Assembly (NCBI GenBank): GCA_900557405.1
Contig: USSF01000009.1
Coordinates: forward strand, 1 to 48,604
Source of the DNA: an uncultured Prevotella sp.
Lineage (GTDB): Bacteria > Bacteroidota > Bacteroidia > Bacteroidales > Bacteroidaceae
Direction of reading: 5' to 3'
Length of the DNA: 48,604 bases
The translations under genes were made by a program, and so were the position numbers. This document shows, piece after piece, positions 1 to 8,299 of this stretch (the first letter of the stretch is position 1; each line of letters opens with the position of its first letter). The notes under the pieces were generated by a model. That model saw only the letters and a list, made by a program, of their open reading frames with translations. It was not told the origin of the DNA and did no database searches.

Positions 1-157
1 TATTATTAACGAGTTCCGTTGACTATCTTATGCTGTGGGGGTGCTGAGTAGTTACCCATTCGCTCGAAGTTCCGAAATGAGGAAACAGGACAGTGTGAAC
101 AACAAAATTTTCGACCAGACAGGCAACTAACAAAGAGAATATGATTATAAAAGAAAA
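1..157. other. Left-edge stretch with no assignable gene
   Basis: No gene can be assigned here. One plus-strand frame is open from about 23 to 130 (stop TAA at 128-130) and could encode a 35-residue C-terminal tail, but a stop lies just upstream at 20-22. A minus-strand frame is also open across most of the stretch. The following hairpin (158-211) would terminate a plus-strand transcript, so a gene remnant or the end of a short transcript is possible. I do not recognise either translation. Confidence 0.3.
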
Positions 158-211
158 CACCCGAAACATATGAATTCTCCGCAAAGAGCTCATCCGCTTC
201 GGGCGTTTTTT
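158..211. terminator. Hairpin terminator, usable from both sides
   Basis: CACCCGAA (158-165) pairs with TTCGGGCG (198-205), with one G-T wobble. The plus strand then runs into six T. Read on the minus strand the other arm is followed by a T-rich stretch, so it can also end the pectate lyase transcript, whose stop codon lies about 90 bp away. The loop is long (32 nt), which lowers confidence. Confidence 0.5.
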
Positions 212-295
212 GATTTTATCGGGTCAATGAATCAACGACAAACCATTATCAATAATCACAGATCATCAACCGCTTCGTCTCATTCCACTATGAAA

Positions 296-3082
296 TTATT
301 CTACCGTCTCAAACTTTATACCGAAGAGATTACGCGCGTCCTTCTTCTTGATTTCATAATCGCCGGCAGCGAGAGTTTCTGTGTAAGTGCTCGTTGCAGA
401 AGTCTTCCCAACAGTGTTGATCTTCAAAGAAGCAGTCTCAGTGTCAGCGAAATAGAATGTCACTTTTCTGCTCTCTGAAAGTGTGAATCTGATTGAAGTG
501 GAGCTCTCCATCTTCACGCAGACAGTATAAGCCGAGCCGTCAATTGTGGCAGTACCCTTGTTGGTTGCATAATTTCCTGTCACGCGGACCATGCTTGTCG
601 AAGGAGTTTTGTCAGTAAAGGTACAGAGGATTGTGCCTGCCGGCGTATCCGGTTTTTCAGGCTCGGTTGTGCCGCCGCCATCACTGCCGCTGCCACCTTC
701 GCTACCTGCCTCTGTAGAGCAGCCGCCCTCTCCGTAAACCTTCACGAGAGTGGTCTTGTAGTTGTCTAGAGCCGAACCGAGAGCCGAGTCATAGGCATAT
801 TCATAATCCTTGCCTGTGAAGTCCCATGTAAAGTCGCCGTGGTTGATGCGTCCTGCTCCATAGAAGCCGGTCACTACAGCCGGAACCTCTTCTGCCTTAT
901 CTGCAGAGTAAGTATACATCAGAGAAGAGTTCGTATCGAAGTTATCATAAGAAGAACCACCCTGCAGAGCCTTTACAGAAGCCGGAACCTGCTCGTCGCG
1001 TGATGTTGCCTCATAAGCATCGAAGTTTGTATTGTCCTGCAGGTAAGTAACATAAGAGTAATTGGCAGATTTCTCTGCAAAGATGTTTCCGAACGACTTG
1101 ATGATACCGCCATCTTCGCCAGAGAATGTTCCCTTAGGGTCATTCTTCACGTCAGAACCCTGCTTGGAAATAAGCATCGGCTTGTTGGTGCCACGGAAAT
1201 AATTACTCTCCACGAAAGCACTTGAAGCTGTCGTTGCTCCTACGCCATACTTGGCCACGCCATCAAAATAGTTGTTCCATACGTGTACGCTCATTGTACG
1301 AATACGCGGACAACGGGAGTCGCAGTGGTCAAACCAGTTATGCTGATATGTTATATAGTTAGGCTGAGATTCACTCGTCATACCGCAGAGTGAACTCTTG
1401 CCCGTATCCCAGAAGCGGTTATAAGAGATTGTAAGATACTGCGAATCGCCCTTCAGGTCAACGGTTCCGTCGCCCTTTGCATGGTCACCGCCTCCGTTAG
1501 GACCATAGAAGAAATCCATATTGTGAATCCATATCTTCGAGTTCTGTGTGTCCATAGAGATGCAGTCGTCCATGCAACGCATGATTGCGAAATTACGGAA
1601 TTCCACGCTTGATGCATTGCGGCAAAGGAAGCCGAATCCATGTACTGTGGCGTCGTCGCCCACACCCTCAATGGTAATGTTCATATCGCTATATGCAGAC
1701 TTTCCCTTGATTTGTATTCCTTCTTCCGAACTTGAAACCTTGTCGAGTTCTGATTTCTTGACGAGACCGATAAAGCGGAAAGCTATCGGAGTCTTTTCCT
1801 GTCCCTTTTGGTAAGCGTCGCAGATTGCCTGGATACCAGTGCATTCGCCGGCACCGGCCACTGTTGTCTTGATTGTTTTGGCTGTCTTGGCTGTCACGTA
1901 GAACACCTTTGCGCCAGCCTTCAGAGTTCCATCGGTGTTGTATGCTCCGATACCTGTGCTGCCGCTCTTGAACTGGGCAAATCCCTCGCGGCTGTAGTTT
2001 TTCACCACGAGGTTTGTCACTGTGCTTGCAGACCCCTCAATCTCATTGCCGCTTGCGTCTACGGCCACAACCTTGATGGAATATGTTCCGGCAGCAAGTC
2101 CGAGGACATCAGCACGTACGTATGAAGGATAAAGGCGCACGAGCTGCTGGTCAATTTTCTTGTCGTTGCAATATACATTGTATGACTCAGCGCCTGAGAA
2201 TGGTGCCCACTTGGCGTAAAGGCTCTCAAGCCATCCCTTCGACTCGCTGATTTGGATGGCGCCGGCGGGATTGTTTATGTCACCGCTCTGTCCACTGTCC
2301 TTTGCCTTTGCAAAGGCGATACGGCTCACGTTGCCATTGAATTCATCGGCAGTATTACCGTTGGCAGGGGTAATTATCACGTTCCCGCCATTGATGTCCA
2401 CTGATGAAAGGCTCTCCGTGTTGTAGTATTTCACGTCGTTTGAAGCGAGCGTGAGGCGCATCTGGTTCTTGTTAAGATTCATAACCACGTCGTTGCCGGC
2501 AGATGGTGTGACAGGGTCTGAACCGCCTGCGGCAGCCACTTCAACGGAATATATATACATTCCGGCAGATGTGGAGAACAGCACATCGCCATCGGCTGTC
2601 ACGGTTCCCACGTTTGTCTGTTCGGCATCGGATGTGGCGTTGAACGAACCTGACACCGGAGTGAGGTTGGATGCGTTAAGTCCGCGAGCCACACCGGTCT
2701 TGCCGGTCATACACTTCACAGTGACTTTCTGTCCGGCCTTCAGTCCTGGCACGATAAGGGAAACGTTCGTTCCGTTGAGTTCAAGACGGTTGCTGCCGAA
2801 GTTAATGCGGATTTTAGCCTTGCCCTCTATTTTGTCAGAGGCAACGCCGGCTGTGAATTTCAGTCCTTTGGCGTATGCAAGCTCCGTGCCGTTGGCTGTA
2901 AGGGCGGCGTTTGATATTTCCGGAAGATAGCAGTAGCGGTCGGTGCCGAGGAGCCAGTTGGCGTCTTTGGCACAGAGGTCCTTGTCTGCCTGCGACATGG
3001 AAGTGAAGTTCCAAGTTTGGGCGTTTGCAGATGCTACGATCATGCAAAACAGCAATGTTAATATGAATTGTATCTTTTTCAT
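296..3082 (-). CDS. Secreted pectate lyase, PL1-type, multidomain
   Basis: Probable pectate lyase cleaving de-esterified pectin by beta-elimination outside the cytoplasm. The 928-residue product starts with a clear signal peptide ending near ANAQ (about residue 22). An N-terminal beta-rich region follows, then a fibronectin III-like segment (about 290-360, WAPFSGAESYNVYC), then the right-handed beta-helix. Helix landmarks are GDGTVDLKGDS (about 535-545, calcium-binding Asp residues) and RCPRIR plus HVWNNYF (about 590-605, catalytic Arg region), typical of polysaccharide lyase family 1. A Gly/Ser/Glu/Pro-rich linker leads to a beta-sandwich-like domain of about 110 residues. The gene lies 15 bp after the small secreted protein at 3098-3541, so the two are probably co-transcribed. 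No SusC/SusD pair is next to it. Family call is firm; exact substrate is not. Confidence 0.9.
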   Translation of the reverse strand: MKKIQFILTLLFCMIVASANAQTWNFTSMSQADKDLCAKDANWLLGTDRYCYLPEISNAALTANGTELAYAKGLKFTAGVASDKIEGKAKIRINFGSNRLELNGTNVSLIVPGLKAGQKVTVKCMTGKTGVARGLNASNLTPVSGSFNATSDAEQTNVGTVTADGDVLFSTSAGMYIYSVEVAAAGGSDPVTPSAGNDVVMNLNKNQMRLTLASNDVKYYNTESLSSVDINGGNVIITPANGNTADEFNGNVSRIAFAKAKDSGQSGDINNPAGAIQISESKGWLESLYAKWAPFSGAESYNVYCNDKKIDQQLVRLYPSYVRADVLGLAAGTYSIKVVAVDASGNEIEGSASTVTNLVVKNYSREGFAQFKSGSTGIGAYNTDGTLKAGAKVFYVTAKTAKTIKTTVAGAGECTGIQAICDAYQKGQEKTPIAFRFIGLVKKSELDKVSSSEEGIQIKGKSAYSDMNITIEGVGDDATVHGFGFLCRNASSVEFRNFAIMRCMDDCISMDTQNSKIWIHNMDFFYGPNGGGDHAKGDGTVDLKGDSQYLTISYNRFWDTGKSSLCGMTSESQPNYITYQHNWFDHCDSRCPRIRTMSVHVWNNYFDGVAKYGVGATTASSAFVESNYFRGTNKPMLISKQGSDVKNDPKGTFSGEDGGIIKSFGNIFAEKSANYSYVTYLQDNTNFDAYEATSRDEQVPASVKALQGGSSYDNFDTNSSLMYTYSADKAEEVPAVVTGFYGAGRINHGDFTWDFTGKDYEYAYDSALGSALDNYKTTLVKVYGEGGCSTEAGSEGGSGSDGGGTTEPEKPDTPAGTILCTFTDKTPSTSMVRVTGNYATNKGTATIDGSAYTVCVKMESSTSIRFTLSESRKVTFYFADTETASLKINTVGKTSATSTYTETLAAGDYEIKKKDARNLFGIKFETVE

Positions 3083-3097
3083 TTTCTTTTTCTTGAT

Positions 3098-3541
3098 TTA
3101 TCGTTTAACAAATTTCACGATCTGGTTTCCGGCCTTGAGGATATACACTCCGCCGATGAGACCGTCCACACTAAGCTGTGTCACCTTGCCTGCTGCACGC
3201 ACGCCGGCAACCTTCTTTCCGGAGATGTCGTAAACGGCAACTGGCGTACCGTCGGCAAGTCCTGCAATGTTGAGCTGTCCGTCAACAATACCGTTGAATG
3301 TAAACGTCTTGAGATTGTTGATTCCGTTTGTCACAGTGAAATCAATCTGCACTTCGTTCATAGGATAAGACTCCTCTGAACCATCGAAATGGAGCACCAC
3401 GTTGTCTCCGCTGAAAGTAAGTTGGGAAACAACTTTCTCAACTTTCTGTCCGTTGATTGTCAATGTCTGCACAGCGTCTGCCTTTACTATTCCGCACAAG
3501 GACATTACAAGCATCACAGCCATGAAAAACCTTTTTTTCAT
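3098..3541 (-). CDS. Short secreted protein with T9SS-like C-terminal domain
   Basis: A 147-residue protein with a signal peptide (MKKRFFMAVMLVMSLCGIVKA). The first half has the pattern SQLTFSGDNVVLHF...MNEVQIDF, common in short Bacteroidales secreted proteins. The last 60 or so residues (VAVYDISGKKV ... GVYILKAGNQIVKFVKR) resemble the type A C-terminal sorting domain of the type IX secretion system, here attached to almost no cargo. It is the first gene of a two-gene unit with the pectate lyase. Whether it is a surface or periplasmic partner of the lyase, or a product of domain reshuffling, cannot be told from sequence. The function is unknown; the sorting-domain resemblance is by motif only. 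Confidence 0.7.
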   Translation of the reverse strand: MKKRFFMAVMLVMSLCGIVKADAVQTLTINGQKVEKVVSQLTFSGDNVVLHFDGSEESYPMNEVQIDFTVTNGINNLKTFTFNGIVDGQLNIAGLADGTPVAVYDISGKKVAGVRAAGKVTQLSVDGLIGGVYILKAGNQIVKFVKR

Positions 3542-3745
3542 TGTTTTGATTGTTAAAGATTAGTATAATATTATCAATATATTATTATTAGGAATGAATA
3601 TGTTATTTAATCTCCATAGAGTATCATATTGCTATTTAGCGGGCATAATTACTCCTGGTTGAGCGGGCCATGACAATGCTTTTCTTCACAATCAATGGCA
3701 TTTGTTAGTAGGATAGTTTCTCTTTCTATTGAATATTTCCATATG

Positions 3746-3753
3746 CAAAGGTA
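3746..3753 (-). promoter_or_regulatory. Candidate promoter -7 box for the secreted protein/pectate lyase unit
   Basis: The minus strand reads TACCTTTG, matching the Bacteroidetes TAnnTTTG box. No TTTG -33 element is seen at the expected spacing. It would give a leader of about 200 nt before the gene starting at 3541. Confidence 0.4.
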
Positions 3754-3968
3754 TGGAAATTACAGATAAAACGGATGTCCACAATAAGACAAAAGTCCGC
3801 AAACGTTTTCAGAAGTGTTTTGCAACACTATGGAGTAATATAGAAAAAGACAAAGGACAAACGGTATTAAGCACTCAAGACAAGCGACTTATAAAGCAAC
3901 AGACGAAAGGGGAATATTTAACGGTTGCCGCTATCAATAAAAACCTTTTCCCTTGTAAATACAATGAA

Positions 3969-4021
3969 AATAAGACGACAAAGACTTTGGAAACCGCTCC
4001 AAATGCTTATGTCGCCTTATT
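3969..4021 (-). terminator. Hairpin terminator after fucI
   Basis: On the minus strand AATAAGGCGACA pairs with TGTCGTCTTATT (12 bp with one G-T wobble, loop about 29 nt), followed by TTTC. It begins about 30 bp after the fucI stop codon. Confidence 0.5.
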
Positions 4022-4051
4022 CTCTATCTTATTACTGATATGGTTCAGAAT

Positions 4052-5830
4052 TTATTTATACAGAGCACCGAAATTCTTGCAGGCGCGGAAGTCAGCACCT
4101 TCCTTGTCCATTCCGAAAGAATTCCAGACGGCAGGACGGAAGATTTTATCGTCATCGACATTGTGCATGCAGACTGGTATGCGGAGCATTGAGGCAAGGG
4201 TGATGAGGTCTGCACCTATATGACCATAGCAGATGGCACCGTGGTTGGCTCCCCAGTTGTTCATCACGGAATAGACATCCTTGAAAGCCGGTTTGTCGGC
4301 ACACAGACGCGGAGCAAACCATGTTGTAGGCCATGTAGGGTCAGTACGCTTGTCAATGATTGCATGAATCTCAGGATCTATGTCCACCGTCCATCCTTCG
4401 GCAAGCTGCAACACCGGCCCTACACCCTTGATGATATTCAGTCGGGCCATAGTGACAGGCATTCCGCCCTTCGTAAGGAAGTTTGATGAGAAGCCTCCAC
4501 CGCGGAAATAGTCTCTATTGGCAGGATACCATGTTGTAGCCTTCAGGCAGTCGGCTACATTCTCCTCTGTCATTTCCCATGGCTGTTTCATCACAGGGTT
4601 GCCTTCTGCATCAGAGCATTGTCCGGTACCATCGAGCGTCGTCGCACCGGAATTGATAAGATGGATGATACCATTGGCAGCACGTCCTGTGAGCTCTTTC
4701 CCACTGACACGCTTCACAGCCTCCGGACTCCAATATGTCCTGACATCAGAGAAGATTGCCGCACGGTTTGTAATCAGATGCTCCAGGAGCATTGTCAGTC
4801 CGTTGCAGGTGTCGTTTTCAGTAGCAAAGACTATGGATTCGCGGATGCCGTTCCAGTCGAATGATGTGTTGAGGATAGCCTCTGCGAAGTCGCCGTTAGG
4901 CTTGTAGTCGGTCCACTGCCTTTGTCCCTGAAATCCTCCGGCTATGGCGTTATGCCCTAATGCCTCCTCATAGAAGCCTGACTCGCCAAGCTTCTCGTTG
5001 CCTTTCATCAGGTCTCGGAAGATGATTGCCATCTTTGTGACGAACTCCCAGTCCTCGTCCTTTCCCATGCGGTCTTTCTTTTTCTCATCACGGTTGGCGA
5101 TGTCTTCGCCCTCGTTGGGCACGCAGTTAGCACGCACCCATACGAGTGCTTTCTCGTACTCTGCCTTGTCATAAATTCCGAGGTCTATACGACGAAGTAT
5201 CTCCGTCATGTCCACCTGCTCCGCCCTCATGCCAAGATATTCCTGCATGAAATCTGCATTGGCGATGCTGCCGGCAATACCCATTGCCACATTGCCTATA
5301 GAGAGGTAAGACTTGCCGCGCATTGTGGCTACAGCCTGTGCGCAACGCGCCCAGCGAAGTATCTTCTCCGCCACGTCCTCCGGAATGGTATTATCTTCGA
5401 GGTCTTGCACGTCGTGTCCGTAGATGCCGAATGCGGGCAGACCCTTCTGTGCGTGGGCTGCAAGCACGGCTGCAAGATAAACGGCTCCAGGACGTTCCGT
5501 TCCGTTGAAGCCCCACACCGCCTTAGGATACGTAGGGTTCATGTCCATCGTCTCAGAGCCGTAGCACCAGCACGGAGTAACGGAGATTGTAGCGCCAACG
5601 CCGCATTTCTCAAATTTCTCAGCACAGCGTGCCGCCTCGGCTACACGACCTATAGTTGTGTCTGCTATGACACATTCCACGGGCGAGCCGTCACCGTTCT
5701 TTATATTGTTTGAAATCAACTCGGCTACGGATTTAGCCATTGTCATTGTCTTCTCTTCGAGACTCTCGCGTATTCCTCCCTGACGTGCATCGATAATCGG
5801 GCGAATACCAATTTTAGGATAGTTCTTCAT
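4052..5830 (-). CDS. fucI: L-fucose isomerase
   Basis: Converts L-fucose to L-fuculose (also D-arabinose to D-ribulose), the first step of cytoplasmic fucose catabolism; the family enzyme is a Mn2+-dependent hexamer. The 592-residue length and the opening ([15 protein letters not shown]) match FucI closely. The active-site region with its metal-binding Glu and Asp appears in [17 protein letters not shown] and [13 protein letters not shown]. The C-terminal part ([31 protein letters not shown]) is also typical. No fuculokinase, aldolase or fucose permease flanks it, so it appears to stand alone. A terminator-like hairpin follows. No clear promoter was seen in the 150 bp upstream. Confidence 0.95.
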   Translation of the reverse strand: MKNYPKIGIRPIIDARQGGIRESLEEKTMTMAKSVAELISNNIKNGDGSPVECVIADTTIGRVAEAARCAEKFEKCGVGATISVTPCWCYGSETMDMNPTYPKAVWGFNGTERPGAVYLAAVLAAHAQKGLPAFGIYGHDVQDLEDNTIPEDVAEKILRWARCAQAVATMRGKSYLSIGNVAMGIAGSIANADFMQEYLGMRAEQVDMTEILRRIDLGIYDKAEYEKALVWVRANCVPNEGEDIANRDEKKKDRMGKDEDWEFVTKMAIIFRDLMKGNEKLGESGFYEEALGHNAIAGGFQGQRQWTDYKPNGDFAEAILNTSFDWNGIRESIVFATENDTCNGLTMLLEHLITNRAAIFSDVRTYWSPEAVKRVSGKELTGRAANGIIHLINSGATTLDGTGQCSDAEGNPVMKQPWEMTEENVADCLKATTWYPANRDYFRGGGFSSNFLTKGGMPVTMARLNIIKGVGPVLQLAEGWTVDIDPEIHAIIDKRTDPTWPTTWFAPRLCADKPAFKDVYSVMNNWGANHGAICYGHIGADLITLASMLRIPVCMHNVDDDKIFRPAVWNSFGMDKEGADFRACKNFGALYK

Positions 5831-5983
5831 ACTTATATCTGATAGATTTTGTTTTCTGAAAGGACTATAGACACGATGGTTTTGTAATTCCTTTCTCTGT
5901 TAAATGTGGTTAATATGGCAAGTGTCATGCTATCCTCCAATCAGATACGATCGGGCATCAGCTGACATACTGCGGTGCCATCA

Positions 5984-7480
5984 TCATCTACTGGTCATGA
6001 AACCTTCGAGGTTTTCATATTTACGCTTCATCATGCGGCGGTAGATATTGCCTATCCACAAGCGGTGGGTCAGGATAAACACGATGCCGATTAAAAGGAT
6101 GAAAATATAAGACATGGTGTCGCTCATAAACGCCTGAAGCAATGACATCAGACCTACAGGCATGAACAAGGCCACCATCTCCACAATTAGCTGTATATAG
6201 TTAGTCTCCATACCGTTCTTGCGCGTCATCTTGGTGTTGAGTGGCATGGAGACCTTGTTTATCACAGCGAGCTGCATGAGCATGAAATACATCGGACCTG
6301 CCGTAAATGCCATCATCGACAACAGGAGCAAGAATGAATACTTGCCCGAAAACACCGTAGGGAGCATCAGACACAACGGCAACACAAGCATTACGGAATA
6401 AAAGCAATATTTCGCCTCCAGCAGACTGCGGATATTCTCCTTGTGGACAAGCAGACATTCGATGTAATTACCCTCCGGACACATGATGCGCACCAGATTT
6501 ATGCTCATAAGGGTAAAGGGGTAAAGGGCCCAGAACTTGGTGGAGAAACCATCGTCATAAATATCCGTAAACGAGTCGACCAGCCCGATGATGACAATGA
6601 AAAAAATGCTGAAAATAAACATCTGCCGGGTATTCTTGTTACGCAACATGCTCTTCAGCTCTATTTTCAGATATTCCCCGATACTACCAAACTTTTCGAA
6701 GAACGAGAATGAGGATATGCTCTTCAGCTGCACTTCCTTGTCCGACTGAGTTTCGGCGTTGACATATTTGTACTGCACCAAACGGTTTGCCCAGAAAAGC
6801 AGCAACAAGACTCCTAAGACGCACACATAGGCGGCAGGGTTAAAGCTGGACGCCCACTCACCGAAAACACCGTAGAAGCTGAAAAAGGTATCGAAGTCCC
6901 AGACCAAGGCTGGCAAGAACATCAATACATAAACCGACACGGGAATTATTGCCCAATACACCTTAGCGCTGAACAGCGTGCGACAGAGCATATAGAAAAG
7001 GCTGTTGCACACGAACACAAACTGCACAGTCACGATAAACGAGACCGCAGGAATAAAACCGACATTAAAAACTACTGCCATAATAGAATAAGGCACGGTG
7101 AGGAACATCCACAGAAGGTTGTTCGGCGTAATTATGCTCGAAATGATAAAGCAGTCCACACAGTCGTATCTGCGGAGCGGCAAAAGGATATAAGGCTTTA
7201 CCATCTGCGCCGGAGTACGTTGTGCAAGGATACGTACAAGGAAGTCCAGTACCAACAGAAAGGGCATGATGCCAAAGAAAAAACTGCATGCCGTCTGCTG
7301 CCTAATATTAAACGAAACAAAAGCCAACAATACAGCTATAAACATCAGATATATTGCAACCATCGACGAACCGATGAGCATCAAGACCTTTGCCACACGG
7401 TTTGTGTCATACAAGACACTTCGTTTCTCGGCCATTTTTACATGTGAGCGCAAAGCCCTGTATATCTGATATTTATTCAT
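5984..7480 (-). CDS. DUF5687-type polytopic membrane protein (ABC permease-like)
   Basis: A 498-residue integral membrane protein with about ten or more hydrophobic segments, for example around residues 28-60, 80-100, 120-190, 225-245, 290-310 and 380-480. The overall pattern fits the Bacteroidetes DUF5687 family, which resembles ABC-2 permeases and usually sits beside an ABC ATPase gene. No ATPase gene is adjacent here: downstream is fucI and upstream is the LolA-like gene. A perfect 6-bp hairpin (7504-7520) lies just upstream of the start codon. Family assignment is from sequence style only and the substrate is unknown. Confidence 0.65.
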   Translation of the reverse strand: MNKYQIYRALRSHVKMAEKRSVLYDTNRVAKVLMLIGSSMVAIYLMFIAVLLAFVSFNIRQQTACSFFFGIMPFLLVLDFLVRILAQRTPAQMVKPYILLPLRRYDCVDCFIISSIITPNNLLWMFLTVPYSIMAVVFNVGFIPAVSFIVTVQFVFVCNSLFYMLCRTLFSAKVYWAIIPVSVYVLMFLPALVWDFDTFFSFYGVFGEWASSFNPAAYVCVLGVLLLLFWANRLVQYKYVNAETQSDKEVQLKSISSFSFFEKFGSIGEYLKIELKSMLRNKNTRQMFIFSIFFIVIIGLVDSFTDIYDDGFSTKFWALYPFTLMSINLVRIMCPEGNYIECLLVHKENIRSLLEAKYCFYSVMLVLPLCLMLPTVFSGKYSFLLLLSMMAFTAGPMYFMLMQLAVINKVSMPLNTKMTRKNGMETNYIQLIVEMVALFMPVGLMSLLQAFMSDTMSYIFILLIGIVFILTHRLWIGNIYRRMMKRKYENLEGFMTSR

Positions 7481-7503
7481 TTAGATAGTAGTTGAAGCGT
7501 TTA

Positions 7504-7520
7504 CGGGACTAATTGTCCCG
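7504..7520 (-). other. Small hairpin just upstream of the DUF5687-type gene
   Basis: CGGGAC (7504-7509) and GTCCCG (7515-7520) form a perfect 6-bp stem with a 5-nt loop, ending 24 bp before the start codon at 7480. It lacks a T-tract, so it is not an intrinsic terminator. It may affect translation initiation or mRNA ends. Confidence 0.35.
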
Positions 7521-7587
7521 AAGTTTGTTTTGTTAAATAAAACCATTTGAAGACATACTGACGCTGCGGTCGGTACGCCCCAATCCA

Positions 7588-8184
7588 TTATCTCAAATCA
7601 ATAACCTCGGCATTAGGATATTCCCTGCTGTTGAAACGGAAATGGGAATCGGAGAGGTTTGCCTTGCGGAAGTTGATTACGTTTATGGTTGTCCAACCAC
7701 TTGACTGGCGCATCTTCACTTGCTTTAGCTTGTAACCCTTGCTAACAGTGATATACATCTCCTTTATGGAGCGCGACTTGTTTTGAGCCACAAGGTGCAC
7801 CTGCCATCCTCCGGCCACGGCCTTGGAGCTGAGCGTATATCCACTTTTGTATATATAAATGAACTTGTATGGGTTGATGGACTGCTGCTGCGCCTCAGTC
7901 GGCGTGCTTACGTTCACCTCCTGGGTCTTCTTCATGTAAGTCCATTGTGTCCTTCCATCATACCATACGATAGAGGCTGGCGTATAGGCATTGAACTTGT
8001 TCCCCTTCACGGCGATGCTTCCACTCACATTGCCGTATTTACCCGACATGCTGAAGTTAGCTCTCGCACCACCCTTGCTGCTCATCGCAGCAGCGGTCTT
8101 GTCAAGTATCTGCTTTGCCGTCTGGGCTGATGTAGTGAGGCTTACGACAATAGCCAAAGCCAAAAACAAAACGAATTTCTTCAT
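7588..8184 (-). CDS. LolA-like outer membrane lipoprotein carrier
   Basis: A 198-residue periplasmic protein with a signal peptide (MKKFVLFLALAIVVSLTTSAQ). The mature part begins TAKQILDKTAAAMSSKGGARANFSMSG, and later segments such as ASIVWYDGRTQWTYMKKTQEVNVSTPT follow the LolA/LolB fold pattern, an open beta-barrel that binds lipoprotein acyl chains. LolA homologues carry lipoproteins from the LolCDE transporter across the periplasm. It lies about 115 bp downstream of ftsK on the same strand, an arrangement I associate with Bacteroidetes, so co-transcription is likely. It could instead be one of several LolA paralogues with another ligand. Confidence 0.8.
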   Translation of the reverse strand: MKKFVLFLALAIVVSLTTSAQTAKQILDKTAAAMSSKGGARANFSMSGKYGNVSGSIAVKGNKFNAYTPASIVWYDGRTQWTYMKKTQEVNVSTPTEAQQQSINPYKFIYIYKSGYTLSSKAVAGGWQVHLVAQNKSRSIKEMYITVSKGYKLKQVKMRQSSGWTTINVINFRKANLSDSHFRFNSREYPNAEVIDLR

Positions 8185-8299
8185 GTGTCTTTATTTTTTA
8201 GAAAGCTTCATATATAGACTGATTAAATGTTACCTATTATATTCTGACTGATTGAATGTGCATCTGACTGATGAGAAGTCTATACGCAGAAGAAGAATC

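Larger units (their letters stand above)
3542..4051. other. Gene-free interval between fucI and the secreted protein
   Basis: An AT-rich interval of about 510 bp. It contains a candidate minus-strand promoter (3746-3753) about 200 bp before the secreted-protein start, implying a long leader, and a long hairpin after fucI (3969-4021). The one long plus-strand frame here (TTG start at 3729) runs on into the antisense of fucI and does not look like protein. I found no riboswitch-like structure. Confidence 0.5.

Noticed and set aside
3729..4223. Plus-strand frame of 164 codons beside fucI
   Set aside because: It starts at TTG, runs into the antisense of fucI and has intergenic AT-rich composition with no recognisable protein pattern.
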